In this document: positions 44,965 to 53,622 of the stretch, piece by piece
How the letters are laid out: each line of letters opens with the position of its first letter
Numbering within the stretch: the first letter of the stretch is position 1
Source: Bacteroidales bacterium
GTDB lineage: Bacteria > Bacteroidota > Bacteroidia > Bacteroidales > Paludibacteraceae
Length of the DNA: 64,000 nucleotides
Direction of reading: 5' to 3'
Assembly: GCA_900769555.1 (NCBI GenBank)
Contig: CAAGHA010000135.1
Location: 7,399-71,398, forward strand
Made by a program: the position numbers and the translations under genes
The notes under the pieces: model-generated
The model's input: the letters and a program-made list of their open reading frames with translations, nothing else
Told to the model about the DNA's origin: nothing
Database searches by the model: none

Positions 44965-46878
44965 TCACTCAACCAAGACTTTATCCCCAATAGGATACTT
45001 CACATAGTACGAGAAAGAGAGTCTCTTAACCTCATGCGGAAGTAATTTTAAATTCCACATTAAAGCACCGTTTGTAGGATTAACTACAGCCGAACCTGAA
45101 TTTAAAAGTTTAACTTCAATATCAGCATTATTAGAAAGAGGATATTGATCTTCTATAGCAACCTCAACCTCCGTATTTTTATTATTCCACACTGTTACTT
45201 CCCAAGTACGAGTCTCTTTTTGAGAAGAGACCATAAATTGTTTGTTTGATTTATCAAAAACTTTCTCACGACTAATCTTAATCTCTTTGTCAGAACCAAT
45301 AAGAAGTTCCAAAGTATCCGTTAGTGCATTAGTCAAGATCATAGCTGTTCCTTTAAATTCGTTATTCATAAAGATATGTGCAGGTCCGTCCAAAAGTGAG
45401 TATTGCGTCCAATCAGGAATTCTAGCAATCAAGGATGTCAACTTTTCGGTTTTAGGACGTGCAATGTATTTGTATGATGCCGGAATAACATAATCACGAA
45501 TCAAAACATTGGCAGAGTGATCCGCAGATTTTATTGTGTATTTATTATCTACCGTAAGGATAAAATCTTGAACACTTAATGCTCCGGGAACAATATCTTG
45601 CATAATTTTTTGAGTGAGAGATGTCTTAATGCTTTGTTTGGTTGTTCCTGAAGTATTTCCCTCCATTATTCTTTCTATTGGAGCACTGATGTTATATCCA
45701 ATATTGATATTCAAAGCTTCAATATCAGAGGCCTGACTCTCTTTTGCTTTCGCCAACGTTACATTTAAAACATTACCAATTCCCGACTCTAATTTACAAA
45801 CTTGATTTTGGTATCCCAAATAGGAGAAAATTAACGTTGCAGTATCTGGAACACTGATGCTATATTTCCCATCCTTATCAGTAATAGCATAACTATCAAG
45901 TCCTTTTACATTCACGCAAACATTCTGCAATGGTCCGCGAGCATTGCAAACCACACCACGAATAATCTTTTTCCTAATCGGCTTAGAGATGGAATAAGAT
46001 GCATCGGAACTCTTGTTAATTGCCCCAATAATAGAAGGAGTTTGTTGATTCGAAACATTGGGCATTGTCGGATCTATGTTAGAGATACGTAGTGTTACAT
46101 CTTCCCAATCTTCCATTGTATTTTGGTGAACCAACGCTTTATACGCCATCTCTAAAGGAGAATTCAAAGACGCAATACGAATATCATAGAAAGGAGTCCA
46201 ACCGGCATCCGATACAAAATAGGTAATATCAATTTCCGTCTCTGCCTCCACTTCAGAATTTACCACAATTTGCAACTGACTTGTATATTCATTAGACATT
46301 TGATTTAACACAATCTGCATTTGCGTTAAATCAATATACTGCTGAGTGAATTCTTTTTTCTTTTTTTCCAACTTTGTTTGATTACTCTTTATTGAAGTCA
46401 TTTTCTCCCTAAAAAACTTAACCATCTCTTCCATATCATCAACATACAAACCATCATCTCCTTTTATGACTTTATTTGCAGAAAGAAAGTTCCACTCTTC
46501 ATTCAAAATGGCTAATTCATTATTGATAGAGGTGATAGAGTCTTTGATTTTATCCGCCTCAGCCGTAACCTTGTTTAACTCGTTCAACGTTTTTTCTCTA
46601 TTGGCAAAATCAAACTCATGGTTAACAGATACCAATTTTATCTTTTCATTTTTTATCTTGACCAAAATTCCATTAGGGTCAATGGTTGGTGATAATCCAT
46701 TAACAATCAATGTTGATGTTCCCGGCTTGACAGAAGCCATTGCAATACGTTCTACGAACGCTCCGGATTTAAAAACCGTCACTTGATTAATCTTTGATTG
46801 AACACTATTTCCAGAGGCAAAACATCCGCATGAAAAGGTAAACAAGACAAATAGGGATAAAAATAAACTCTTTCTCAT
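44965..46878 (-). CDS. MuiA-family protein (DUF4140/DUF4139) with CarboxypepD_reg insert
   Basis: A 637-residue exported protein, signal peptide to about CFASG. The DUF4140 domain (about 30-130, QVTVFKSGAFVERIA) is followed by a coiled coil (about 85-195) and DUF4139 (about 215-637, DAGWTPFYDIRI, RPKTEKLTSLIARIPDW, YYVKYPIG). A CarboxypepD_reg-like Ig domain sits inside DUF4139 at about 305-385 (RGVVCNARGPLQNVCVNVKG, TDKDGKYSISV). Function is unknown; an envelope role is likely. Monocistronic, terminator at 44902. Confidence 0.82.
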   Translation of the reverse strand: MRKSLFLSLFVLFTFSCGCFASGNSVQSKINQVTVFKSGAFVERIAMASVKPGTSTLIVNGLSPTIDPNGILVKIKNEKIKLVSVNHEFDFANREKTLNELNKVTAEADKIKDSITSINNELAILNEEWNFLSANKVIKGDDGLYVDDMEEMVKFFREKMTSIKSNQTKLEKKKKEFTQQYIDLTQMQIVLNQMSNEYTSQLQIVVNSEVEAETEIDITYFVSDAGWTPFYDIRIASLNSPLEMAYKALVHQNTMEDWEDVTLRISNIDPTMPNVSNQQTPSIIGAINKSSDASYSISKPIRKKIIRGVVCNARGPLQNVCVNVKGLDSYAITDKDGKYSISVPDTATLIFSYLGYQNQVCKLESGIGNVLNVTLAKAKESQASDIEALNINIGYNISAPIERIMEGNTSGTTKQSIKTSLTQKIMQDIVPGALSVQDFILTVDNKYTIKSADHSANVLIRDYVIPASYKYIARPKTEKLTSLIARIPDWTQYSLLDGPAHIFMNNEFKGTAMILTNALTDTLELLIGSDKEIKISREKVFDKSNKQFMVSSQKETRTWEVTVWNNKNTEVEVAIEDQYPLSNNADIEVKLLNSGSAVVNPTNGALMWNLKLLPHEVKRLSFSYYVKYPIGDKVLVE

Positions 46879-46981
46879 TATATAATTCTTTTAAATGAAT
46901 AGTTTCTGTTTAAATATGTCCTTGAGCCGAACCAAATGCTACTTTTCTTTTCGACAAGTAATAATCTTTCAACTCCATTCA

Positions 46982-46989
46982 CAAAGGTA
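46982..46989 (-). promoter_or_regulatory. -7 box upstream of MuiA-like gene
   Basis: Minus-strand TACCTTTG matches TAnnTTTG. No -33 TTG is clear. It is divergent from the rpsO promoter. Confidence 0.5.
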
Positions 46990-47039
46990 GTTTTTTTCTT
47001 TAAACAGATTTCATTTTTTTGAAAAATTTGATATTAATA

Positions 47040-47069
47040 TTGTTTTTCATAGAAAAAGTAGTATCTTTG
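47040..47069 (+). promoter_or_regulatory. rpsO promoter
   Basis: TTG (47040-47042) - N19 - TATCTTTG (47062-47069), an exact consensus promoter 34 bases before the rpsO start. Confidence 0.82.
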
Positions 47070-47103
47070 CACCCGATTTTTAAACAATTAAATAATAAGT
47101 ATT

Positions 47104-47373
47104 ATGTATTTAGATGCTGCTAAAAAGCAAGAAATCTTCGGTCAATACGGAAAGTCTAATACCGATACTGGCTCACCAGAAGCTCAGATAGCGCTATTCT
47201 CATACCGTATTAACCATTTGACTGAACACATGAAGTCAAATAAGAAAGATTATACGACACAAAGATCATTGAAGATGTTGGTTGGTAAACGTCGTCGTAT
47301 GTTGGATTACTTAAAAGATATTGATATCGAAAGATATCGTGCTATTCTTAAGGCGTTGAACCTTCGTAAGTAA
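47104..47373 (+). CDS. rpsO: 30S ribosomal protein S15
   Basis: The 89-residue S15 binds 16S rRNA in the platform of the small subunit. Typical features are FGQYGKSNTDTGSPEAQIALFSYRINHLTEHMKSNKKD, RRSLKMLVGKRRRMLDYL-like core and the end YRAILKALNLRK. Length is normal. It has its own promoter (47040-47069) and terminator (47391-47420). Confidence 0.97.
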   Translation: MYLDAAKKQEIFGQYGKSNTDTGSPEAQIALFSYRINHLTEHMKSNKKDYTTQRSLKMLVGKRRRMLDYLKDIDIERYRAILKALNLRK

Positions 47374-47390
47374 TCGAACAAGAAAAATTA

Positions 47391-47420
47391 AAAAGCTACT
47401 CATTCAGGTAGCTTTTTTTT
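47391..47420 (+). terminator. rpsO terminator, probably bidirectional
   Basis: AAAAGCTAC at 47391-47399 pairs with 47408-47416 around an 8-base loop, followed by T to 47420. It lies just past the stop of the converging gene at 47425 as well. Confidence 0.88.
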
Positions 47421-47424
47421 ATAA

Positions 47425-47967
47425 TTACCATTCAACACCCATCTTTAAATATATGTTGGGAAGTTCCATAATAAAGTAGCTTTCGCTATATGTTTGTTTA
47501 TTCCAAAAATAGTGATTAACCTTGTGGTTGAGGTTAGTGTTGAATCCTACAGAAAAATCTATTCCAATGGCATTTTTTATGCTTTTAGCCGGGATGTTTA
47601 TTCCGAAAGATTGCGACAGATAGCAACATTGATATTCTAAATATTCCGCACCAACTCTAAAATCTAAATAAGGAGCCACCCTCTTTTTCATAAAGTCACT
47701 TCTGAGACAGATAAAATTGTATAGTGTTTTTTTGCTATTGCTGCTAAAGTTTCCTAATCCGTCCGCTCCTATCCCTACTCCTATAAACAGGTAAGAAGGG
47801 ATTACTTGGAGACCATGTGTCGTCGATAGGGTTATCCCATTTGTTTCATGTCCGATTGTACCTCCAAAATCAACCATTCCTCTGTAACCTTTCTCCAACA
47901 AATCTTTAGCTTGTAGTGAAATACAAGAGAATAGAGCAATAATTATAGGTAATGTAAATTTTCTCAT
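47425..47967 (-). CDS. small exported protein, likely outer-membrane
   Basis: A 180-residue protein with signal peptide to about SLQAKD. The mature part alternates hydrophobic and polar residues with aromatic-rich strands (GYRGMVDFGGTIGHETNGITLSTTHGLQVIPSYLFIGVGIG, DFRVGAEYLEYQCCYL), as in small outer-membrane beta-barrels of Bacteroidota. It ends YLKMGVEW with a terminal aromatic, which is usual for barrel proteins. No family is recognised with confidence. Confidence 0.65.
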   Translation of the reverse strand: MRKFTLPIIIALFSCISLQAKDLLEKGYRGMVDFGGTIGHETNGITLSTTHGLQVIPSYLFIGVGIGADGLGNFSSNSKKTLYNFICLRSDFMKKRVAPYLDFRVGAEYLEYQCCYLSQSFGINIPAKSIKNAIGIDFSVGFNTNLNHKVNHYFWNKQTYSESYFIMELPNIYLKMGVEW

Positions 47968-47979
47968 TGAATTTTTATA

Positions 47980-48334
47980 TTAGTGAATTAAAATTTCTTT
48001 TTGATATTGCTTATCAGAAGTTCTTATTGTTACAATGTAATTCCCTTTCTGAATATTGTCTGTTTTGAAATTTACAGAGTGGTGTCCGGATTCTTTTATA
48101 TCGTTTAATGATACTAACATTGCTTTGGTGTTTTAACTCGTAATTTATTGTTATTATTTCATCTGTGTGTGCAGGATTAGGAGATAGAGAAAAATCAGTA
48201 AGATTATTAGTTTTTTTAGTTGTCCATTTTATTTGATTTTTATTTGAAGTAAGTTCTCCTTTTGAGATTGTTAAATTAGTCTTTTCTTCTAATCCTTCAA
48301 AATTTGAAAAGGTTATTTCAAGAAAATATTCTTT
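47980..48334 (-). pseudogene. decayed T9SS type A sorting domain
   Basis: In the frame of the upstream gene, translation beyond its TAA reads FSLSPNPAHTDEIITINYEL, the start of a type A T9SS C-terminal domain. The reading frame then breaks near 48105-48120. In another frame it continues as MLVSLNDIKESGHHSVNF, then KGNYIVTIRT and QKEILIH before a stop at 47980. The tail fits the end of such a domain (GxYxVxI, QxKxI). So the domain survives in two frames with an internal frame-breaking change and is separated from its protein by a stop codon. Confidence 0.7.
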
Positions 48335-49045
48335 TTAGAGATTTTCTATTTGTGCTTTAAGCGATTTATTCTCTTTTTTCAGTTCAATCATGTACAATGT
48401 TAGTTCTTCTACTTTTTCAAGTAAAAGATTTGTCATGTGAGATACACTAATGCCCTCCCTTTCCATTTCTCTCCCAGATGGCACACCAGGTAAATGGCGA
48501 TTTTCTTTGACATATTTTTCAACCTCATCTAAGTCTTTTAGTTCATAATCTTCATTAAATACATAGTCTGCTACGTTAGAAATATCTACAGTCAAGTCAG
48601 ATACTTTTATTTCAGTTGCATTAATTTTATCAGTTTTTACTTCTGCAACTTTCATTTCATCCTTGCAATAAATTATCCCATTAACATATAATTTATAACC
48701 ATTTACGGGAGTAGTACCAATGCCGATGCATCCATTAACTATTAGATTATTACCAACATTTATACTTCCCAACCCGGCGCACGGACTAACGTCCCCAACT
48801 AAAATTTCCCCTGAACTATATATCCGAAATGCACAATCGGCATCCGAGGTGTATGCAACAAAAGGATGAACACCATTCCCATTCGCCTTAACAGAAAATT
48901 TAGATACGTATTCGGCAGACATCCCGATTCCAAAGTTATTACTTGCGTTTGTTGCACTATACCCGTTTGAAGAGGGGGAAAATTGAGCAAAAATTGATAA
49001 TGAGCTTGTAATAAAACTCGTAATTAGTAATGTCTTTAATTTCAT
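48335..49045 (-). CDS. tail-fibre/chaperone-domain protein, truncated by stop
   Basis: A 236-residue exported protein, signal peptide to about SIFAQF. The middle has tail-fibre-like beta repeats (FRIYSSGEILVG, YKLYVNGIIYC). The C-terminal part, YVFNEDYELKDLDEVEKYVKENRHLPGVPSGREM and LLLEKVEELTLYMIELKKENK, is the helical module that in many Bacteroidota proteins directly precedes a T9SS type A sorting domain. The TAA at 48335 cuts it off from just such a domain in the same frame (47980-48334). The gene is therefore probably a broken cargo gene; the product would not be sorted by T9SS. Confidence 0.65.
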   Translation of the reverse strand: MKLKTLLITSFITSSLSIFAQFSPSSNGYSATNASNNFGIGMSAEYVSKFSVKANGNGVHPFVAYTSDADCAFRIYSSGEILVGDVSPCAGLGSINVGNNLIVNGCIGIGTTPVNGYKLYVNGIIYCKDEMKVAEVKTDKINATEIKVSDLTVDISNVADYVFNEDYELKDLDEVEKYVKENRHLPGVPSGREMEREGISVSHMTNLLLEKVEELTLYMIELKKENKSLKAQIENL

Positions 49046-49392
49046 TTTATTATTTTTTTAAATTTATATTTGCAAATAAAAACAATAAAAACAATAAAAA
49101 ATGTTTTAGGGAGAGTTCTTATATATGAAAAATAGCCTTGTTTGCAACTGAGATGGTGCAGATTAAAATCCTATAGGTATGTTCTGTAAATTCACCGTTG
49201 TTTCGGGTGCCAATCTTACTGGTAGTTTGTATCGAAGTTTTGTGAGCCACGAAAAATCTTGTTGATTATACAGGTGGTCACTTTGGTGTTTTTCTACAAA
49301 AAGGTTAGCGCATCAAAATGTGTAAATACCTTGATACTCAAAGCAATCTGCACATTTTGGTGCGCTATTCCTTATCTCTTAAGAAAGACTGA
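49046..49392. other. intergenic region between rpmH and truncated cargo gene
   Basis: No gene. It contains a weak repeat arm (TTCTGTAAATTCACCG at 49182-49197) and the rpmH-proximal inverted repeat at 49307-49366. Confidence 0.5.
49307..49366 (-). terminator. likely rpmH terminator (long-loop hairpin)
   Basis: AGCGCATCAAAATGTG at 49307-49322 pairs with 49351-49366 with a single G-T wobble across a 28-base loop. On the minus strand it is followed by AACCTTTTT. It lies 26 bases past the rpmH stop. Confidence 0.65.
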
Positions 49393-49551
49393 TTATCTTC
49401 TTACTGCAGCCTCGTCAGAAACTGTAAGTTTCTTTCTTCCGTGAGCTCTACGAGAAGCTAATACTCTACGTCCATTAGCAGTAGCCATTCTTGAACGAAA
49501 GCCATGCTTGTTCTTTCTTTTTCTGTTCGATGGTTGAAATGTTCTTTTCAT
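49393..49551 (-). CDS. rpmH: 50S ribosomal protein L34
   Basis: Reading the minus strand from ATG at 49551 gives a 52-residue protein starting MKRTFQPSNRKRKNKHGFRS, followed by MATANGRRVLASRRAHGRKK and a short tail. This is L34, a highly basic component of the large ribosomal subunit. It is too short to appear in a 60-codon ORF list. A full consensus promoter lies 51 bases upstream and a long hairpin follows the stop. Confidence 0.96.
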   Translation of the reverse strand: MKRTFQPSNRKRKNKHGFRSRMATANGRRVLASRRAHGRKKLTVSDEAAVRR

Positions 49552-49601
49552 TGCCGTATTCTTTTATTATTTTTATTTTTCTTTTACTTTGTTTTGAGGT
49601 G

Positions 49602-49631
49602 CAAAGATAGAGTTTTATTCTTCAATTTCAA
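49602..49631 (-). promoter_or_regulatory. rpmH promoter
   Basis: Minus-strand TTG (49629-49631) - N19 - TATCTTTG (49602-49609), an exact consensus match. Confidence 0.78.
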
Positions 49632-49671
49632 AATAGTTATTCACTTTTTTTGACACTTTGCTCGTAATTTA

Positions 49672-50700
49672 TTAAATATACTTTTCCAACTTGCTGATAA
49701 TTAGCTTATTATCAATCTTATTCAAACAAGGGTAATCCCCCATTTTACAAGGTTTATTGCCATAAATAGAACATGGTCTGCACTCTAAATTCAGCTGTAC
49801 CGCATTTTCAATATCTTGGTGATACCCATAAAATCCCGCATAAGGATGTGTTGCACCCCATATCGATACAACCGGAGTGCCTACCAACGAGGCAAAATGC
49901 ATATTAGAAGAGTCCATAGAGAGTAAAACATCACACATTTGCAAAATATTCAACTCCTCTAAGATGGTAAATCGTCCTGCCACAGACAAAACATTACTGA
50001 ATCGTGATGCCCACTCCTCCATCATGGATTTTTCATTACCTCCGCCTCCAAACAAAATAATCTTTAGATCTGACCTATTGGAATAATATTCAATCAAACT
50101 CGCCATCTTCTCGATAGGAAAAATCTTCCCTTTATGTTGCGCAAAAGGGGCAATTGCTAACCATTTCTCCTTTTTTTCTCCTAAATAATTTTGAACTGAA
50201 AGCGGAAGTTCCGGAGACTCGTCAAAGAGTTTTTCAAATGTAACTTTTAAGGGAAGTGTTGCACTAGCAAACGTATCACTATATCTTTGTACAGTACTTT
50301 TAAGCGGTTTCAAGATTTTATTTTCCTCTCTAACTAATGCCCTTTTCTCACTTCTTCCTTTATCAATTACAGCAACCGGAGTTCCTAATAAACGAAAAAA
50401 CATACGAAGAATTTTACTTCTCAGAACATCGTGTAAGTCAATAACATAATCAAAAGAATGATTTTTTTTCAACGTTCTAAAGAGTCGCCATATACCACAA
50501 ACACCCTTAAACTCATTTTTTGTATCAACTGCAAAAAAAGTAAGATTAGGAATCTTCTCAAAAAGAGGCGCAAATTTGGGAGAAGAGAGCATCGTTATCT
50601 TTACATCCGGATAACTTTTAGAAAAAGAATCTATCACAGGAATTGTCATAGCAACATCTCCCATGGCAGATAATCTTATGACCAATAACTCTTTGCTCAC
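49672..50700 (-). CDS. glycosyltransferase family 9 (heptosyltransferase-like)
   Basis: A 342-residue GT9 enzyme that transfers a sugar, in the family usually ADP-heptose, to the LPS or lipooligosaccharide core. It begins LLVIRLSAMGDVAMTIPVI, has DYVIDLHDVLRSKILRMF, IAPFAQHKGKIFPIEKM, and the nucleotide-sugar block LSMDSSNMHFASLVGTPVVSIWGATHP. A cysteine cluster ECRPCSIYGNKPCKMGDYPCL lies near the C-terminus, as in many GT9 proteins. Its start overlaps the stop of the DUF4254 gene by 4 bases (ATGA), so the two are translationally coupled. Confidence 0.9.
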   Translation of the reverse strand: MSKELLVIRLSAMGDVAMTIPVIDSFSKSYPDVKITMLSSPKFAPLFEKIPNLTFFAVDTKNEFKGVCGIWRLFRTLKKNHSFDYVIDLHDVLRSKILRMFFRLLGTPVAVIDKGRSEKRALVREENKILKPLKSTVQRYSDTFASATLPLKVTFEKLFDESPELPLSVQNYLGEKKEKWLAIAPFAQHKGKIFPIEKMASLIEYYSNRSDLKIILFGGGGNEKSMMEEWASRFSNVLSVAGRFTILEELNILQMCDVLLSMDSSNMHFASLVGTPVVSIWGATHPYAGFYGYHQDIENAVQLNLECRPCSIYGNKPCKMGDYPCLNKIDNKLIISKLEKYI

Positions 50701-51302
50701 TTCTTTTGGTATAATATAGGATTCAGATTAGGATCGTTGTACATCTTCATCTGTTTGTACACCTTCATATATCTGTTACCATTTTCAATATCAGACAAAA
50801 GTTGATCAATTGCAGTTGACAAATCCTCTCTTTGTTCCAACAAAACAGTCAACTTTTGTTGACAAGCAGCTTTATGCTCTTTTTCTGCATCCTCTCTCTC
50901 TGCCTCTATTCTCATGTGATAGATTTTCAAAGCCAATATTGATAAACGGTCGATAGCCCAAGCAGGACTTTCTGTGTTTATGACTGCATCCGATTTGATT
51001 TTTGTATCTTGATATTTTTCCAAGAAATAACTATCAATACGCTCCACCAAATCGGTTCTATCTTGATTCGATTTATCGATTCGTCTCTTGATTGCCAAAG
51101 CTTCTACCGGATTAATTTCGGGATTTCTAATGATATCTTCCAAATGCCATTGTACTGTGTCTATCCAATTCTTAAGATAGAGTACATTTTCGATGGTTCT
51201 TTCCGGAAATGGATTGCAAATAGGAGCATCAACATCATCAACTTTGTGATAATCTACTACCACTGCATCAAAAATCTTATTGGCATCTTGACTGAATTTC
51301 AT
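50697..51302 (-). CDS. DUF4254 family protein
   Basis: About 201 residues from ATG 51302 (MKFSQDANKIFDAVVVDYH). The open frame extends to 51386, but that extension is AT-biased and lacks family sequence. The body is helical and charged (NPFPERTIENVLYLKNWIDTVQWHLEDIIRNPEI, RIEAEREDAEKEHKAA). The family has no known activity but is regularly found beside heptosyltransferases, as here, where the following GT9 gene starts within its stop codon. A part in LPS core assembly is inferred. Confidence 0.8.
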   Translation of the reverse strand: MKFSQDANKIFDAVVVDYHKVDDVDAPICNPFPERTIENVLYLKNWIDTVQWHLEDIIRNPEINPVEALAIKRRIDKSNQDRTDLVERIDSYFLEKYQDTKIKSDAVINTESPAWAIDRLSILALKIYHMRIEAEREDAEKEHKAACQQKLTVLLEQREDLSTAIDQLLSDIENGNRYMKVYKQMKMYNDPNLNPILYQKK

Positions 51303-51453
51303 ACGATAAATTTTTATTATTCTCTGATATTTTACTATTGCAAAGATGGTTATAACCTCTATTCTTAACTTAAATACAATAACCAATCCTTTTGCATAAG
51401 CGTGCGCAAAGATAAGAATAATTAACGAAAAACAAGAAGATTGCTGTGATTTG

Positions 51454-51477
51454 TTAGAAACAAATAGAAATTCAGAG
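51454..51477 (-). repeat. degenerate left-end module, inverted
   Basis: TTAGAAACAAATAGAAATTC is the reverse-strand equivalent of the module end (TTTGTTTCTAA) with an internal deletion. Confidence 0.4.
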
Positions 51478-51755
51478 ACTATTTATAACAACTATTATTG
51501 AACGAAAAAGTGGTTTAGAATTTTATTAAAATTAATATATACAGATTCAAATCATAACTTTCTCCATCTTTTATGATCGTTTTTGCTCTATATTTATTCA
51601 TCTTTGATGTATACTTTTAAAATTAAAACCGGTAAATTTATGGAACTTACCTTAAAATATATTCAAAAACGATTCTCAAATATGCATGAAAAAATAAAAT
51701 TTAAATAACTACTAAGATTAAATAAAATTTCCATCTAAGTTAACTGTGCTAATTT

Positions 51756-51785
51756 TTGTTTATCAAAAGTAAATATATATCTTTG
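51756..51785 (+). promoter_or_regulatory. promoter of LRR gene
   Basis: TTG (51756-51758) - N19 - TATCTTTG (51778-51785), an exact consensus match with a leader of about 100 bases. Confidence 0.72.
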
Positions 51786-51890
51786 ACCATGAAACCTAAA
51801 ATCAAGTAACAGAATGACAATATACTTGGTTAATAGAAATTATTTTAAAATAAGATCACATTTCATTATAAACATATAAAGTATGAATCC

Positions 51891-52947
51891 ATGAAAAAGT
51901 TATTAAGTCTGATTTATTTTGCATTACTATCGATAGGAACAATGCAAGCCCAAGTGTTTGAATATGCGTATATGGGTCAAACTCTAAATTACGAAGTTGT
52001 TGGATATGCACACGTCAAAACCCTTGCAAACATAGGTGTATCAGGCGATGTGAAAATTCCAAGTATTGTAAAGTTCGACAATAAAAATTATTGGGTGATT
52101 GCAATTGATAACCGAGCATTTGCCAACTGCAAGAACCTTAAAAGCATTGATATCCCAAGAAGTGTATTAACAATAGGTGAAGAAGCTTTTGCGCTATGTG
52201 AGAATCTGCAAGAGATTAAGATACCTCTACATGTAGAATATATTGCAAGAGGTACATTCCTCAATTGCAAGAACCTACAAAAAGTTACTATTCCCAAAAA
52301 TGTCACTGTAATAGAGAATGCCGCATTTTTTGGCTGTGAGAATCTTGTAGAAATTAATATGCCCAACTCTGTTTCTCTGATAGAAAAAACTGCATTTATG
52401 AAATGCAAAAAATTACCAGAATTCCCAATTTCAAATTCTTTGAGAGAAATAAGAGAGTACGCCTTTGCCGAATGTGAAAATATTAAACAAATAAAGTTCC
52501 CATTCTCCACGGAATATATAGCCGCCAATGCGTTTTCCGGTTGTACAAATCTTCAAGCTATACAAATAAAGAAAAATGTAGTCGGCATAGGTGATTCTGC
52601 CTTCTTTAAATGTCCCAATCTTAAGGATATAAAAATCAAGAAAGGAAGTCCATTTTATGGAGAAGAAGCAGACAACATAAAAAACGGAGGAACAGCACTT
52701 AAAAATAATTGCAAAGAAAAGTCGTATAAAAGAATTCATAAATGACCTTATGGATTGCGGAGAAACCAAGTTTTTTTCCAACTCGGAAATTCCAATTCCT
52801 ACCGATTTAGAAAAGGTAAAAAAGATTAAAAACCTAAAAGCAATCTACGTTCCAAAATCCTCAATAACTAAATATAAAACGACAGAAGGATGGAGCGAAT
52901 ACAAAGACAAAATTTTAAGTCTGGAAGAGTTAAAAAAAGAGTTATAA
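51891..52947 (+). pseudogene. BspA-type leucine-rich repeat protein, frameshifted
   Basis: The first part (51891-52745, 284 residues) has a signal peptide to about MQAQV and six or more LRR_5 repeats of about 23 residues (AFANCKNLKSIDIPRSV, AFALCENLQEIKIPLHV and so on). It ends out of family with KNNCKEKSYKRIHK. The second part, in the -1 frame and open from about 52680 to 52947, gives NLKAIYVPKSSITKYKTTEGWSEYKDKI, the standard C-terminus of such proteins. A single frameshift near 52690-52720 (an A5 run lies at 52701-52705) would join them. Either the gene is broken or one base is misassembled. Function when intact: surface adhesion or binding. Confidence 0.72.
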
Positions 52948-52979
52948 TCAAAAAGCTCTTAGATTTCAGCATATAAAAT

Positions 52980-53019
52980 ATAGAGACTACCCTACCTCAA
53001 GGCATAGGATAGTCTCTAT
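52980..53019. terminator. bidirectional terminator between LRR and SAP genes
   Basis: ATAGAGACTA (52980-52989) pairs with TAGTCTCTAT (53010-53019), with a further 4-bp inner stem. TGTTTTA follows on the plus strand and a T-rich tract on the minus strand. Confidence 0.7.
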
Positions 53020-53606
53020 TGTTTTAGAACGTCTAAATCTGATTGTTCATAACGATTGTCCCCCGGCAACGCTTTTTTGTATTTCCAACATTTGATTGCA
53101 TCCTTTAAACTTTTCCCTTTGTTATCTTCAAAAAAACTACGAATATACGAGTTATATTCAAACTGCTTGTCGATCACAGATTTTTCGTTTTTTTTCTTCT
53201 CAAGAATCTCGTAATACGCATCAACAGCCTCACTGTAAGTTTTACCGGAATTATTCTTCAACCAATTTTGGAACTGAACATTGAACGAAAATTTTTCACC
53301 TATAAACTTCTTAAAAAAAGCTCTATGATTTTCGGAACATACTATATTATCCTCGATTATTGTTGTTTCTGAAATTTCACCACGATATTTCTTCTTTCTA
53401 TACTTGGATAACAATGGTAAATGCTTTCCTGTATCAAGAAAATAGGCAACCCGTTCTGTAAGCTCTAACTTGCTTCCGAAGATTGACAATCCATTTTCTC
53501 TACAAAAATTTACCAACTCACTTTTCAAATAGTAAAAGCATCTGAATGTTTTACTATCCAAATCATTGGCTAAATTGGGTCGATCATCCATACCTTCACA
53601 AAACAC
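53016..53606 (-). CDS. SAP-domain protein (DUF6434-like)
   Basis: A 196-residue soluble protein. Residues about 25-60 form a SAP-like helix-extended-loop-helix (LKSELVNFCRENGLSIFGSKLELTERVAYFL), a fold often used for DNA binding. The rest is helical and basic (NSGKTYSEAVDAYYEILEKKK, KGKSLKDAIKCWKYKKALP), with two similar halves. Family members combine SAP with DUF6434. It is the last gene of the thrA operon, 16 bases behind the YiiX-like gene; the link to threonine synthesis is unexplained. Confidence 0.7.
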   Translation of the reverse strand: MFCEGMDDRPNLANDLDSKTFRCFYYLKSELVNFCRENGLSIFGSKLELTERVAYFLDTGKHLPLLSKYRKKKYRGEISETTIIEDNIVCSENHRAFFKKFIGEKFSFNVQFQNWLKNNSGKTYSEAVDAYYEILEKKKNEKSVIDKQFEYNSYIRSFFEDNKGKSLKDAIKCWKYKKALPGDNRYEQSDLDVLKQ

Positions 53607-53622
53607 TAATTAATGGTTAAAT

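Larger units (their letters stand above)
51303..51890. other. divergent intergenic region with LRR gene promoter
   Basis: No gene. It holds an inverted degenerate repeat module at 51454-51477 and the promoter at 51756-51785. Confidence 0.55.

Noticed and set aside
52680..52745. Programmed -1 frameshift in the LRR gene
   Set aside because: The overlap has TTAAAAAT but no in-frame X-XXY-YYZ slippery heptamer and no evident downstream structure; a mutation or assembly error is simpler.
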